A stretch of 64,000 nucleotides of DNA from Parietaria judaica (Eukaryota; Streptophyta; Magnoliopsida; Rosales; Urticaceae). The stretch is from assembly GCA_954871525.1 (NCBI GenBank), contig OX940864.1, forward strand, positions 26,964,001 to 27,028,000, given 5' to 3'. The position numbers were made by a program, and so were the translations under genes. Every line of letters starts with the position of its first letter. Position 1 is the stretch's first letter. Below are positions 44,751 through 55,283 of the stretch, piece by piece. The notes below the pieces were generated by a model, which was not told the DNA's origin, did not search any database, and was given only the letters and a program-made list of their open reading frames with translations.

Positions 44751-47700
44751 TGTTTTTGAAATTGAAAAGTACAATTTTGAACAATTGAAAAATAAAATTA
44801 TATAAAAGCTAAATTTCTATTCTATTAACTGTTAGTATATATATATATATAGATTGACATTCATACATAGATTTAAAATAAATAAAAAAACATAGCCGGA
44901 ATTAACGAGGTACCAAGTAAATCCGGAATCAAAATTTCAATTCTTGGAAAAACTTGAACTGGAATTCGGTTCAGGAAAAAATCGGAACGGGAATTCCGGT
45001 TCTCACTACCAACATGTCTAGTACGTAAAGCTAAAAGGAGATTTTTGGTATAATTAGTTACCACTTTGAGACGCGTTAAGCCATCGTAATCTGGATTTTT
45101 GTGACCAAAAGTTTTGATGACCTCCTCTCTGGCACGAGCCTGCCAATCGGGAAACCTACAGAGCATGACGATGGTCCACGAAAGCCACGCTGTAGTATTG
45201 TCGTGGCCGGCGAAGTAGAACAATTTGCATTCATCGACCACTTCCTGAAAGCTCATCCCAACGCTCTTTGTGTTCCCACTTTCCCTTATTTCCCTTTCGT
45301 TCGATTCCAGAAGAAGGCCTAACAAGTCGTCATTATTCGTTGCTCCACTCAGCATTGCCTTCTTTCTTTTGCTCACCAACTCCCCCAGCAACCCGTCCAA
45401 TTCTTTCTTCATCTTCCTCATCCTCCTATTGGCCTCTGTCGGCAGATAACTGCATGCATTACTCATTAGGGTTTGAATCATAGCAGGCCGTTTACATGAT
45501 CAACCACTTAAGCTACCGGTTTTTGACCGTCTACGTGCGGAATGCGAACCTAAGCTTTGCCTTGCCTTGCCTAGCAAGTTTCCTTTTTTAATTAGCTTTA
45601 TTATGTAATTACTTTTACTTGAGAGACAAGTAATTTGTTAGGGTAGGATAGTAATTTCAAGGTGTTCTCTTATATATAAACACCAATCTGCATTTTGTGT
45701 TTTTCTTAACTCCCATATTCGTTGTATTTCGGTAGCACATATTACTTAATTAATCAGAGAGAGATTCTTCTTCCACCATTCTTATATTTCCTTCATTTTA
45801 TTTCCTTGCATTTCCTATATACATATATAATCAAAGTGTGAGTGTGATGCTGTTGCTTATCATTGTGTGAGTATGAAAAATTAACGTTTTCATACCAAAG
45901 TCACGATCAACACACGTTGGGTATTTTTGCCGCCAGTTTTAAAAGTTAGGTACACGGGAGGCACGTTGACCAAAAGTTTGGTATTTTTGCCATAATTTTC
46001 CCTTTACATTTTCGTTTTGGAACCAGCACGGTATACAAGAAGTATATTACATGGTGAAATAATTATGCAAGTGGTTGAGTGTTCAGCGAGTGCATGCATT
46101 ATGTAATGTTAAAATAATAAAGGTTAAATAGTAGTGTATTAAATGAGTGAGTTATTCCCTCAAAAAAAAAAAAAAAATAGTGAGTTATATGGTGTGTCTA
46201 AATCAAAATAGACTACACCAACAAATAATTATGAAAAAAAATAAAAAATTCACGATATTTTACTCAGAGAGTTAACTAAGTATTTATCCAATTTGTAGGA
46301 TTCAACTCTAGTTTCAAAAGTAAATAAAAATATCTGTTTCTGTTTAGTTTAAATTAAGTATGAAACATTTGTTAAGCGTGAAAGATAATAAAAAAATCAC
46401 TAATTTCTTGAAAAAATATGTTTCTGATTAGTTCTCGTCCTCTCAGTCATTAGTAGATTTTTATGAAAACTCGTGAATGGAAACGTTGTAGATATTTTTA
46501 TATCATACCAACTTGGGACAATATATTAGTAAATTATGGCAAAATTACCAAAATTGCACCTTTCAACAATTCAAATAAAATATAAAAAAAGAAATTAACA
46601 TATTTATAGAGTTTGAAAACTTTTTCCGTAGAATTTGTTTTGGAAATATGCCGTCTCAAAATATAACTTTGATAATTATGCCGCAATAATATGTCTACAT
46701 GTATATATAATATATGATATATATATACATACATACCTATAACCAGGAATGCCGATGGAGAGTAGGCATTCCATAACGATCTTGGCTAGTTCTCTCTGGA
46801 TTGCAATTGTTCTCTTGCCTTCCTTGTAACTGCTTCCGAAGGATGTTCGAGCAATGGCGTCACTGATACAGCTGAGAATGTCAGGCCACACATCTAACTC
46901 GCAGCTTCCATGGCCGGTGTTTGCTAAGTTCTCCCATTTGCTTAGTATCTCGCCGAAGCTTATATGGAAAGTCGGAATCATGAGCTGCATAAATTTACTT
47001 GGGGTTAGGGTTTTATATCATTTCATGAATCTCTGGAATAGGAATGACATGTTCCATGTCTGTTACTAGCAAAAAATATATTAAATGAGAAAAAAACCAC
47101 ATATATAGAATATATGCATACATGAAACATGTAATGTTGCTATATAATTGATTTTAGTATTAAATCTCCTACACTTTTTTTTTCCTTTTCTTTCTAGATC
47201 TTCTAGAAAGTTGTAGTTATATTTATACACGTGACTTGACAAAAAAATTATATTTAGTCTCAATATATATACATATATATATATATATAAATGCTATTAT
47301 TAATAATTTTATTAGGGATTATCGCGGCATAGGTACCAATAGTCTTTCAAATGACTCTGAAAGTTTTCGTTCTTTTTTAGCCGGAAAAGTACTAATACTA
47401 TGAAATTGTAAGTCAAATGCCAAGTGACATCCCGTTGACCGTCACATGGCGTGCCAACTCATTTGACTGCCACATTGGATGCGACATGGCATGTTATCGT
47501 ATACAATAAAACTGATTAATGTACCGTACGTAGAGTTTTCGTAGATGATATTATATAGAAAGATTAGTTAGGAATATATATATATATATATTTATATTAT
47601 GTAAGTACCTTGAGTTTCTCAACTTGAAAAGCGGGGGTGAGAATCCTACGATGTTTGACCCATTTGTCGCCCTCGTAAATGGCAAGACCTGAGACTAGAG

Positions 47701-48476
47701 ATTTGATGATTGGACTCATAGGAGGCTTTGGAAAATCGTTGAGTTTTGTGAATAGTTCCTTCAACTCATCAGGATCCATGATCGTCAACCTTGGTGTTGG
47801 ACCAATCCATATGAATGATCTTTTACCTGCAGCATTTTAGATTTCAGAAATAAAAATATTACAAATTTGAGTTAAATTAGTGTTTTCCATGAGAGTAATT
47901 GACAAAAAAATAGAACACTTTTTTTATATTTATTTATTATGTTTTGATACAGAACACATTTATTTCTTCTCCAATTAATAACTAATTTTAATAATATTTT
48001 TAGAAGAAATTGTTTTCATAAGGATCATTACGTCATGATATTCCTTTAATACTTTGCAATATTTGTTATGTTCTTTAACATTAAAAATTCAGAGATATCA
48101 AAATTAAAATTTTTATTGTGTTTTTGAATATAAGTAAATAACTTTAGTATGTAAAGATATAGTTATTTTTAAAAGTTAGAGACAACATAAACACACCGTA
48201 TTTCTTAAGGGTCTCAGAGACAATGGGAGCGGCGCGAGACAAGATATCATCATCGAGACCGATAGGCTTAGCCTTGGCCTCATTGTGCACCCGCCAAGCG
48301 TCCCTCATGTCACCGATGAGAAACCGATAAGGATTGCCCTGAAAGCCCTGCTTTCTGAGCAGTCTCTCGAGCCTCTTCGGCCTCAGCCACACCCAGTTCA
48401 CCACTTTCCACGCCCAGTATGTGCCTATCACTCCAAGCACAAGGCTGCAGTACATTGCCACTGAAACCTCTTCCAT
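43902..48476 (-). CDS. Cytochrome P450, CYP72 clan
   Basis: Five exons on the minus strand: 48476-48197, 47826-47609, 46984-46737, 45449-45062 and 44336-43902, giving 522 residues, normal for the family. It has an N-terminal membrane anchor ([19 protein letters not shown]), then [20 protein letters not shown] and NPYRFLIGD, typical of CYP72. The C-helix region is [15 protein letters not shown]. Other landmarks are the I-helix [15 protein letters not shown], the K-helix NEVLRVYPP (ExxR), EFKPERF, and the heme loop [18 protein letters not shown] with the Cys ligand. CYP72 enzymes hydroxylate terpenoids (secologanin synthesis, triterpenes, gibberellins); the substrate here cannot be told. The I-helix Thr at the oxygen-activation position is Asn. 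Introns 3 (1287 bp) and 4 (725 bp) hold transposon debris and a TA repeat. The two LTR elements upstream leave about 360 bp before the first one. Confidence 0.93.
44699..44749. repeat. (AT)n microsatellite, ~25 repeats
   Basis: An uninterrupted run of AT dinucleotides in intron 4 of the P450 gene; likely to vary in length between individuals. Confidence 0.92.
45580..45915. mobile_element. LTR-like fragment in P450 intron 3
   Basis: Contains a TATA-like TTATATATAAACACC near 45671 and a pyrimidine-rich leader with TTCTTCTTCCACC. It ends with GAGTATGAAAAATTAACG-type sequence, resembling the Copia-type LTR ends seen at 54900-55280. Borders could not be fixed. Confidence 0.35.
45917..46006 (-). 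mobile_element. MULE-MITE terminal fragment in P450 intron 3
   Basis: On the minus strand it reads GGCAAAAATACCAAA, TTGGTCAACGTGCC and CCCGTGTACC, then GGCAAAAATACCCAA. This parallels the MITE arm at 12104. The rest of the element is not visible. Confidence 0.55.
47317..47530. mobile_element. MITE-like terminal sequence in P450 intron 2
   Basis: GGGATTATCGCGGCATAGGT resembles the start at about 173 (GGGACAATAGCGGCATAAG). It is followed by GC-richer sequence with GACATGGCATG and CACATGGCGTG words. No second end was identified. Confidence 0.35.
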
Positions 48477-48519
48477 TGTTGTCGCCTTTCAGATATTAAT
48501 CCACTGCCATGTAGGGATG

Positions 48520-48528
48520 TATATATAG
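48520..48528 (-). promoter_or_regulatory. TATA box of the P450 gene
   Basis: CTATATATA on the minus strand, 44-52 bases upstream of the ATG at 48476. This predicts a very short 5' leader. Confidence 0.55.
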
Positions 48529-48835
48529 AGAGTGAACAAGTAATTTATACGGTATTTTAGTCGTGGTAGAAGACGTATACTAATTATCAACTTGCATCAG
48601 TTGGTGGGCCAACAACTTCTTAATAAATTCGGACATAAATACGTGCAAAAGTCAAACAAAAAATTACTTTATTGGCATGCAAGAATACTGTGTAGTGCAA
48701 TCCATTTTTAGTAGTGAGATCGATAATGATATCAGGCGGCTAGATAGGTCTCGATTGTGAGTTTAAACTTAATTAGGTTCGGCGCACTCAGTCCAACTCG
48801 AATACTTCACAGTCTAGTTCCATTACACCACCACC

Positions 48836-49355
48836 TGTTGGGTTTCTAAAGCACGGATCTGCAAAGAACACGAATAACACTAAAAAGATCGAACAGAAAA
48901 TTGAAGAACACGAACTTTTGGGAGAAGAAATTCTCTATTGATAATCGAAGGCAAAAATACAAGAAGCTAAAACTCAAACTCTATGGACTCAGCTCTTTAC
49001 ACAGTGTACAATGCTAGGTTTATATAGCCACTCTCAAAGTGAAACCCTAGCTAACAGAATCGCACAAAATCGGGAAACTACCCTAAATAATCTCGTCAAA
49101 TCTTTGACTCGATCTTTGCTTGCTCCTCAAGCTACGCGCTTTCCTTGCTGGGTAGTTGCTGACTTTCCCTTTCCTGCTCGGACAACTTCTCTGTCCCCGA
49201 GCTGGCCTGCTCGTCTGCCCCTGGCCGGGCTTGCCTTCTATCTGGACGATCTGCTAGTGTTCACCCGACCTGGGCTGAACTCTTCGTCCTTGGTTCTGGT
49301 CGGTACCCGGGCTGACTTCCTTTGTGTGACGGACTAAGTCGAGCTTAAGCTCACA
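48836..49355 (-). mobile_element. Antisense solo LTR of the Copia family, 520 bp
   Basis: Reverse complement of the LTR at 49461-50008, with more divergence and a different middle. Ends are TGTTGG (plus strand left) and CTCACA (right), flanked by CCACC at 48831-48835 and 49356-49360. No internal sequence is present. It lies about 360 bp upstream of the P450 start codon, in the same strand orientation as the P450 gene. Confidence 0.88.
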
Positions 49356-49460
49356 CCACCACCCCCAGCCGGGGTACGCCTACCAGTCTTGGTTGGAGTA
49401 AAAGTCAGCAAAAGCATGCAAGAAAAATGCCAGATTTGAAGAGCAAGTCAAGGGATTTGA

Positions 49461-50008
49461 TGTGAGCTTAAGCTTGACTTAACTCGTCACACAGAGGACG
49501 CCAACCCTGCTCGGAGACGCGAGCAAGTCTGCTCGGAAGATACGAGCAAGTATGCTCGGCGATGCGAGCAAGTCCGCTCAAGAAGGTGCCAGCAAGTGTG
49601 CTCTAGGAGAAACGAGCAAGTGTGCTCGAGGAAGCGCGAGCAAGTCTGCTCGCGAACAGAGAAGTTGTCCGAGGAGAAAAAGGGAAACTCTACCCAGAAA
49701 AGGAAGACGCGTAGCTTTAGGAGCAAGCAAATCAAGTCAAAGATTTGGCGAGATTATTTAGGGTAGTTTCCTGATTTTGTGCGATTTGGTTAGCTAGGGT
49801 TTCGCCTATGTGAGGCTATATAAACCTAGCATTGTACACTTTGTAAAGATGTTGAGTCCATTAGAGTTTTGAGTTTACCTTCTTGTATTTTGCCTTCGAT
49901 TATCAATAGAGAATTTCTTCTCCCAAAAGTTTGTGTTCTTCAATTTTTCTGTTCGATTTCTTTGGTGGTACTCGTGTTCTTTGCAGATCCGTAAATTGGG
50001 ATCCAACA
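49461..50008 (+). repeat. 5' LTR of the Copia element
   Basis: 548 bp. The U3 part is a run of CGAGCAAGT(C/G)TGCTCG-type words, about seven near-palindromic copies between 49510 and 49665. A TATATAAACC box follows at about 49818. Confidence 0.93.
49510..49665. repeat. GAGCAAGTNTGCTCG tandem words in the LTR U3
   Basis: Six to seven copies of GCGAGCAAGTCTGCTCG with variations, about 20-28 bases apart. They are also present in the 3' LTR (54391-54540). They look like enhancer-type repeats of the LTR. Confidence 0.8.
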
Positions 50009-50010
50009 GG

Positions 50011-50022
50011 TGGTATCAGAGC
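50011..50022 (+). other. Primer-binding site (initiator Met-tRNA type)
   Basis: TGGTATCAGAGC two bases after the 5' LTR. Confidence 0.93.
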
Positions 50023-50036
50023 TTCAATCGAAGAAC

Positions 50037-53000
50037 ATGTCTTCATCATCAAAGTCACCGATCGACGGAGCTTTGGTAGCGCAGAAACCAGACTCCAGAG
50101 AAGGCACAGTTACGCTCCATTACCCCATGCTCACGAAGAGCAATTACGCCGTGTGGGCGTTAAAGATGATGGTGAATCTGCAAGCGCAGGAAGTGTGGGA
50201 GGCCGTAGAGAACGGCAGTGTCGAAGAGCGCTAGGAAAGAATGGCTCTGGCCGCAATCTACCAAGCAGTTCCGGAAGATGTTCTTCTCATGCTCGCCGAG
50301 AAAGATTCAGCGAAGGAAGCATGGAAAACACTTCAGTCCATGCACATGGGCGCAGATCGCGTCAAGGAGGCAAATGTCCAAACCTTGAAGAGTGAGTTCG
50401 AGGTGATGAGGATGAGGGAAAGCGAGTCGATCGATGACTTCGCTATGCGGCTCACGTCCATTGTGACTGGCATTCGCTCGCTGGGAGACAAGGTGGAGGA
50501 GACCACCGTCGTCAAGAAATTTCTCCGAGCAGTGCCTCACAGGTACATGCAGATCGTGACATCGATCGAGCAGTTCGGCGATCTCAAGACCATGACGGTC
50601 GAGGAGGTTGTTGGTCGCCTCAAAGCCCACGAGGAGAGACTTCGGGGTTACGGTGACAGGGAAGAGGAGAAGAACCTCCTGCTCACGCATGAAGAATGGA
50701 CGGCCAGACAGCGGAAAACCCGGGGAGCCGAGTTTTCTTCAAATTCCTCAGGTCGGAGCAGCTTTGGAGGAGAGGTCCGAGGACGCGGAAAAGGTCGTGG
50801 ATGAGGTCGAGGTCGGGATCAGCGAGGTCGCGGCAGTGGAGCACCCCATCAGCAAAATACGACCAGGAGAGACAAGAGCATAGTGAAGTGCTACAGTTGT
50901 CAAAATCTCGGGCACTATGCGTCGGAGTGCCGGAGCAGGAACCAGGGCGAGGAGGCGAATCTAACGAGGTTCCCAGACGACCAGCCGACATTGTTGTTTG
51001 CCAAGCAGGTATCGCACCTGGCCGGACAGAACGGCGAGAGAGAAGCCGAGCAGGACTGTCCGGAGGATATTAGCGAGCAGCTAAACGGCGAGGATGAGGC
51101 CGAGCAGAGCTGCTCGGAGGAGACCAGCGAGCAGGTCTTCCTCATCGAGGACAAGGTTATTGCAAACCTCCTCGTAGACGGAGAAAAGAGAGTCAGTACT
51201 AACATATGGTACCTTGACAACGGCGCGAGCAACCACATGACCGGGGACCGAGCTAAGTTTGAGGAGCTCAATGAGAATATCACAGGCAAGGTGAAATTCG
51301 GCGACGAGTCCGTCGTAGAAATCAAAGGCAGAGGGTCGATCCTGTTCGAGTGCAAGAATGGTGACCAGCGTTTGATGACCCAGGTCTACTTCATCCCGAA
51401 GTTGAAGAGCAACATCATCAGTCTAGGGCAGATGACTGAGATCGGGAACACGGTGTTGCTGCAAGGGTCCTACCTGAAGATGTGGACCAAGGAAGGAGAG
51501 CTGTTGATGAAGGTGGAGCGAACACCGAACAGACTCTACAAGATCCTCCTGAAGACGTGCCATCCCGTCATTCTTATGGCATCAATGGCAGACCCGGCTT
51601 GGCTATGGCATGCACGGCTCGGACACGTGAATTTTCATGCGCTCAAGATGATGAGCGGGAAGAAGATGGCATTCGGGGTTCCCAAGATAGAACACCCCGA
51701 CCAGCTATGTGAGTGCTGCATGATCGCGAAGCGGGCGAGGATACCGTTTCCGATCAAGGCCAAATTTCGAGCAGAGAGACCCTTACAGTTGGTGCATGCA
51801 GACCTATTTCGTCCAGTCACCCCAGCAACTTTGGCAGGTAACAAGTACTTTCTTTTACTCGTTGATGATTACAGTCGCTGGATGTGGGTTTATATGCTTA
51901 AGGAAAAGAGCGGAGCTTTTGAGGTCTTCAAGAAGTTCAAGAAGATCGTGGAGAATGGCTCGGTGCACAGGTTAAAGGTCTTGCGTACAGACCGAGGAGG
52001 ATAATTCACTTCCCAGCAGTTCGAAGAATTCTGCGACCAGGAAGGAGTTCAACGTCACCTGTCCGCACCCCACACGCCCCAGCAGAATGGCGTGGTGGAA
52101 AGACGAAACCGAACTGTGATGAACACAACGAGGAGCTTGCTCAAGAGCATGCAAGTTCCACCCGGTTTTGGGCAGAAGCAGTAAGACATGCGGTCTACCT
52201 CCTTAATCGTTTGCCGACCAAAGCGCTAGGAGAGCGTACTCCCTACCAGGCATGGAATGGGAAAAAACCCCACTTAGAACATTTGAGAGTGTTCAGATGC
52301 ACCGCACACGTGAAGATTGCGGGGCCACATCTCAAGAAGCTGGATGACTGGAGTCAGAAGATGGTTGACCTTGGCGTTGAAGAAGGAAGCAAGGCACACA
52401 GACTCTACGATCCACGATGCGGCAGACTCCAAGTGAGCAGAGATGCAGTGTTCGAAGAAGAGATGAAGTGGGATTGGCGCGACGAGAAAGGAGAACCCGA
52501 GCAAAATTCAGTGGTGTTCACAGTAGAAGATGAAGAGGGCGTTGCCGAGCAGGATCAGCCTGGAACACCCAGCTCGGGAACAACTTTGCCAAAAACAAGA
52601 GAATCCAGCCCGGGAGAGAGCACTCCGGAGACACCCAGGACACCAAGTCCGAACAGGACCAGCCCGTCCAGCTCGGGAGATTCCTCCATAAAAGACGGCC
52701 CAAGAGGATTCCGACCTCTTTCAGACGTCTACGATTAGACTCAAGAAGTGGAGATGAGCCTGGAGGAACTTTCTTTGTTGTGTGCAGAAGAGCCAGCCAA
52801 CTACCAGAAGGTAGCAGCCGAGCAGGAGTGGTAGGAAGCAATGAAGAAGGAGATGGAGTCCATCGAGAAGAACAGGACATGGGAGCTTACCGACCTGCCC
52901 AAAGGTCATAATCCCATCGGCCTAAAGTGGGTGTATAAGCTGAAGAAGGACACTGAGGGGAATGTCCTTAAGCACAAGGCAAGACTGGTAGCAAAAGGCT

Positions 53001-54341
53001 ACGTGCAGTAGAAAGGCATAGACTTCGACGAAGTTTTTTCCCCAGTAGCGAGACTAGACACGATCTGACTAATCCTTGCCCTAGCAGCGCATCGAGGATG
53101 GGATGTTCACCATTTGGATGTCAAATCGGCATTCCTAAACGGTGACCTCGAGGAAGAAGTGTACGTTAGCCAACCAGAGGGGTTCGGCGTCACAGGCGAG
53201 GAGCAGAAGGTGTAACAGACTATCCAAGGCTCTATATGGGTTGAGACAAGCACCGAGAGCGTGGAACATCCGTCTAGACAAGAGCTTGAAGAACCTTGGA
53301 TTCACTAAGTGCCTGAGAGAGCAGGCAGTCTACACCAGGGGTACCGGGCAAGAAACTCTGATCGTGGGAGTGTATGTGGACGACCTGATCGTCACAGGAT
53401 CCAGCGCAGGAGGCGTAGAAGGATTCAAGCAGCAAATGATGGCCGAATTCGAGATGAGTGACCTAGGATTACTTTCATACTACCTCGGGATTGAGGTGGA
53501 ACAGAAGAAAGACTGCATAATGCTGAAGCAGTCGGCCTATGCGAGGAAGATCCTTAAGCAGTTCGAGATGGCGGACTGTAACTCGAGCAAGTACCCTATG
53601 GAGGCGAAGCTGCAGCTCGGGAAGGATGCTGAAGGGAGAAGAGTGGATCCCACGGAGTATAGACGCGTGATCGGATGTTTAAGGTACCTCACTCACACCT
53701 GACCAGATATTGCACACGCCATCGGGATAGTCAGTCGTTACATGGAGAAGCCCACGTGTGCACACCAGCAGGCGGTGAAGCACATATTGCGTTATGTGAA
53801 GGGCACGACGGACTACGGGATCCAGTACAACAGAGGAAGTGGAGTAGAAGTACTAGTCGGCTTTACGGATAGTGACTTGGCCGGTGATATCGATGATAGG
53901 AAGAGTACCGGAGGGATGGCATTCTACCTCAACGGGAACCTAATCACCTGGCAGTCCCAAAAGCAGCAGATAGTAGTTCTATCCTCATGCGAAGCGGAGT
54001 TCATGGCGGCAACCGCAGCAGCGTGTCAGGCTATGTGGTTGAAAGGGCTGCTCGGTGAGATGACGGATTCCGAGCAGAAACCACCAACTCTCTACGTGGA
54101 CAACAAGTCTGCAATCGCGTTGATGAATAATCCAGTGTTCCACGGACGAAGCAAACACATTGAGACGAAGTATCATTATATCAGTGAATGTGTGGAGAAG
54201 CGAGAGATCATCGTAGAGTTCATCAGCACAAGAGAACAACGAGCAGATATTCTTACCAAGGCATTGGCGAGAGTCAAGTTCGCAGAGATGAGAGAGTTGC
54301 TCGGAGTGAAGGAATTAGCAAGTCAAGCTTACGGTGGAGAA
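50037..54341 (+). pseudogene. Copia gag-pol polyprotein, inactivated
   Basis: ATG at 50037 (MSSSSKSPIDGAL). Gag includes YPMLTKSNYAVWALKM and the zinc knuckle CYSCQNLGHYASEC (CX2CX4HX4C). Protease is IWYLDNGASNHMTG. Integrase shows WHARLGHVN, CECCMIAK, ADLFRPVTPATLAGNKYF, DDYSRWMWVYML and, past 52004, QNGVVERRNRTVMN. RT shows HHLDVKSAFLNGDLEEEVYV, SKALYGLRQAPRAW and GVYVDDLIVTGSS (YVDD intact). RNase H shows SDLAGDIDDRKSTGG and LSSCEAEFMAATAAA. Stops are at 50232, 50802, 52002, 52736, 52832, 53009, 53066 and 53700; frameshifts lie near 52150 and at 53213 (one extra A). Seven of eight stops equal C-to-T changes in Gln or Arg codons. The frame continues beyond RNase H into the LTR. Confidence 0.93.
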
Positions 54342-54889
54342 TGTGAGCTTAAGCTTGACTTAACTCGTCACACAGAGGACGCCAGCCCTGCTCGGAGACG
54401 CGAGCAAGTCTGCTCGGGAGATACGAGCAAGTATGCTCGGAGATGCGAGCAAGTCCGCTCGAGAAGGTGCCAGCAAGTGTGCTCGAGGAGAAACGAGCAA
54501 GTGTGCTCGAGGAAGCGCGAGCAAGTCTGCTCGCGGACAGAGAAGCTGTCCGAGGAGAAAAAGGGAAACTCTACCCAGAAAAGGAAGACGCGTAGCTTGA
54601 GGAGCAAGCAAATCAAGTCAAAGATTTGGCGAGATTATTTAGGGTAGTTTCCTGATTTTGTGCGATTGGGTTAGCTAGAGTTTCGCCTATTTGAGACTAT
54701 ATAAACTTAACATTGTACACTTTGTAAAGATGCTGAGTCCATTAGAGTTTTGAGTTTACCTTCTTGTATTTTGCCTTCGATTATAAATAGAGAATTTCTT
54801 CTCCCAAAAGTTTGTGTTCTTCAATTTTTCTGTTCGATTTCTTTGGTGGTACTCGTGTTCTTTGCAGATCCGTAAATTGGGATCCAACA
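54342..54889 (+). repeat. 3' LTR of the Copia element
   Basis: 548 bp, same length as the 5' LTR; ends GATCCAACA before the TTTGA duplication. Confidence 0.93.
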
Positions 54890-55071
54890 TTTGATTTAGT
54901 CTTTCTATTTACTTACGAAAGTTGTTAAATAATTATAGGGATTTAATTGTTAAGGTTTTAGTATTTGTTTCCGTTGTACACATATTTTCCTTTAACTGCA
55001 GTATTGTATTTTCTTCGACATTGTCAATACAAAGAATATTTCTCCCATTGTTTTTCCTCATATTTCTTCAC

Positions 55072-55283
55072 TGTATTATTCTTCTTCATAATTAAGTGAG
55101 TGCTTATTTCGTGAGTGGGTTTGTGTGGCTTCTTGTTGTCGTTTCGGTAGCGATCTGAAGATTGGAACCAACATCAATGTATTATTCTTCTTCATAAAGT
55201 GAGTGCTTATTACGTGAGTGTGTCTGTGTGGCTTCTTCTTGTCTTTTCGTTAGCGATCTGAAGATTAGAACTAAGTATAAAAA
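55072..55283. repeat. Two tandem copies of a ~106-bp LTR-end sequence
   Basis: Units begin TGTATTATTCTTCTTCATAA at 55072 and 55178. Each ends with GCGATCTGAAGATT(G/A)GAAC, the look of a retroelement LTR 3' end (GGAACCAACATC at 55164). Part of an older LTR fragment spanning about 54895-55290. Confidence 0.8.

Larger units (their letters stand above)
49461..54889 (+). mobile_element. Structurally complete Copia retrotransposon, 5429 bp
   Basis: LTRs of 548 bp each (49461-50008 and 54342-54889) begin TGTGAG and end CAACA. Flanks are TTTGA at 49456-49460 and 54890-54894. A PBS follows the 5' LTR by two bases. Gag, protease, integrase, RT and RNase H come in Copia order. By hand I count about 16 differences between the LTRs, roughly 97% identity. 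The coding region has eight in-frame stops and two frameshifts, so the copy cannot move on its own. Confidence 0.95.
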
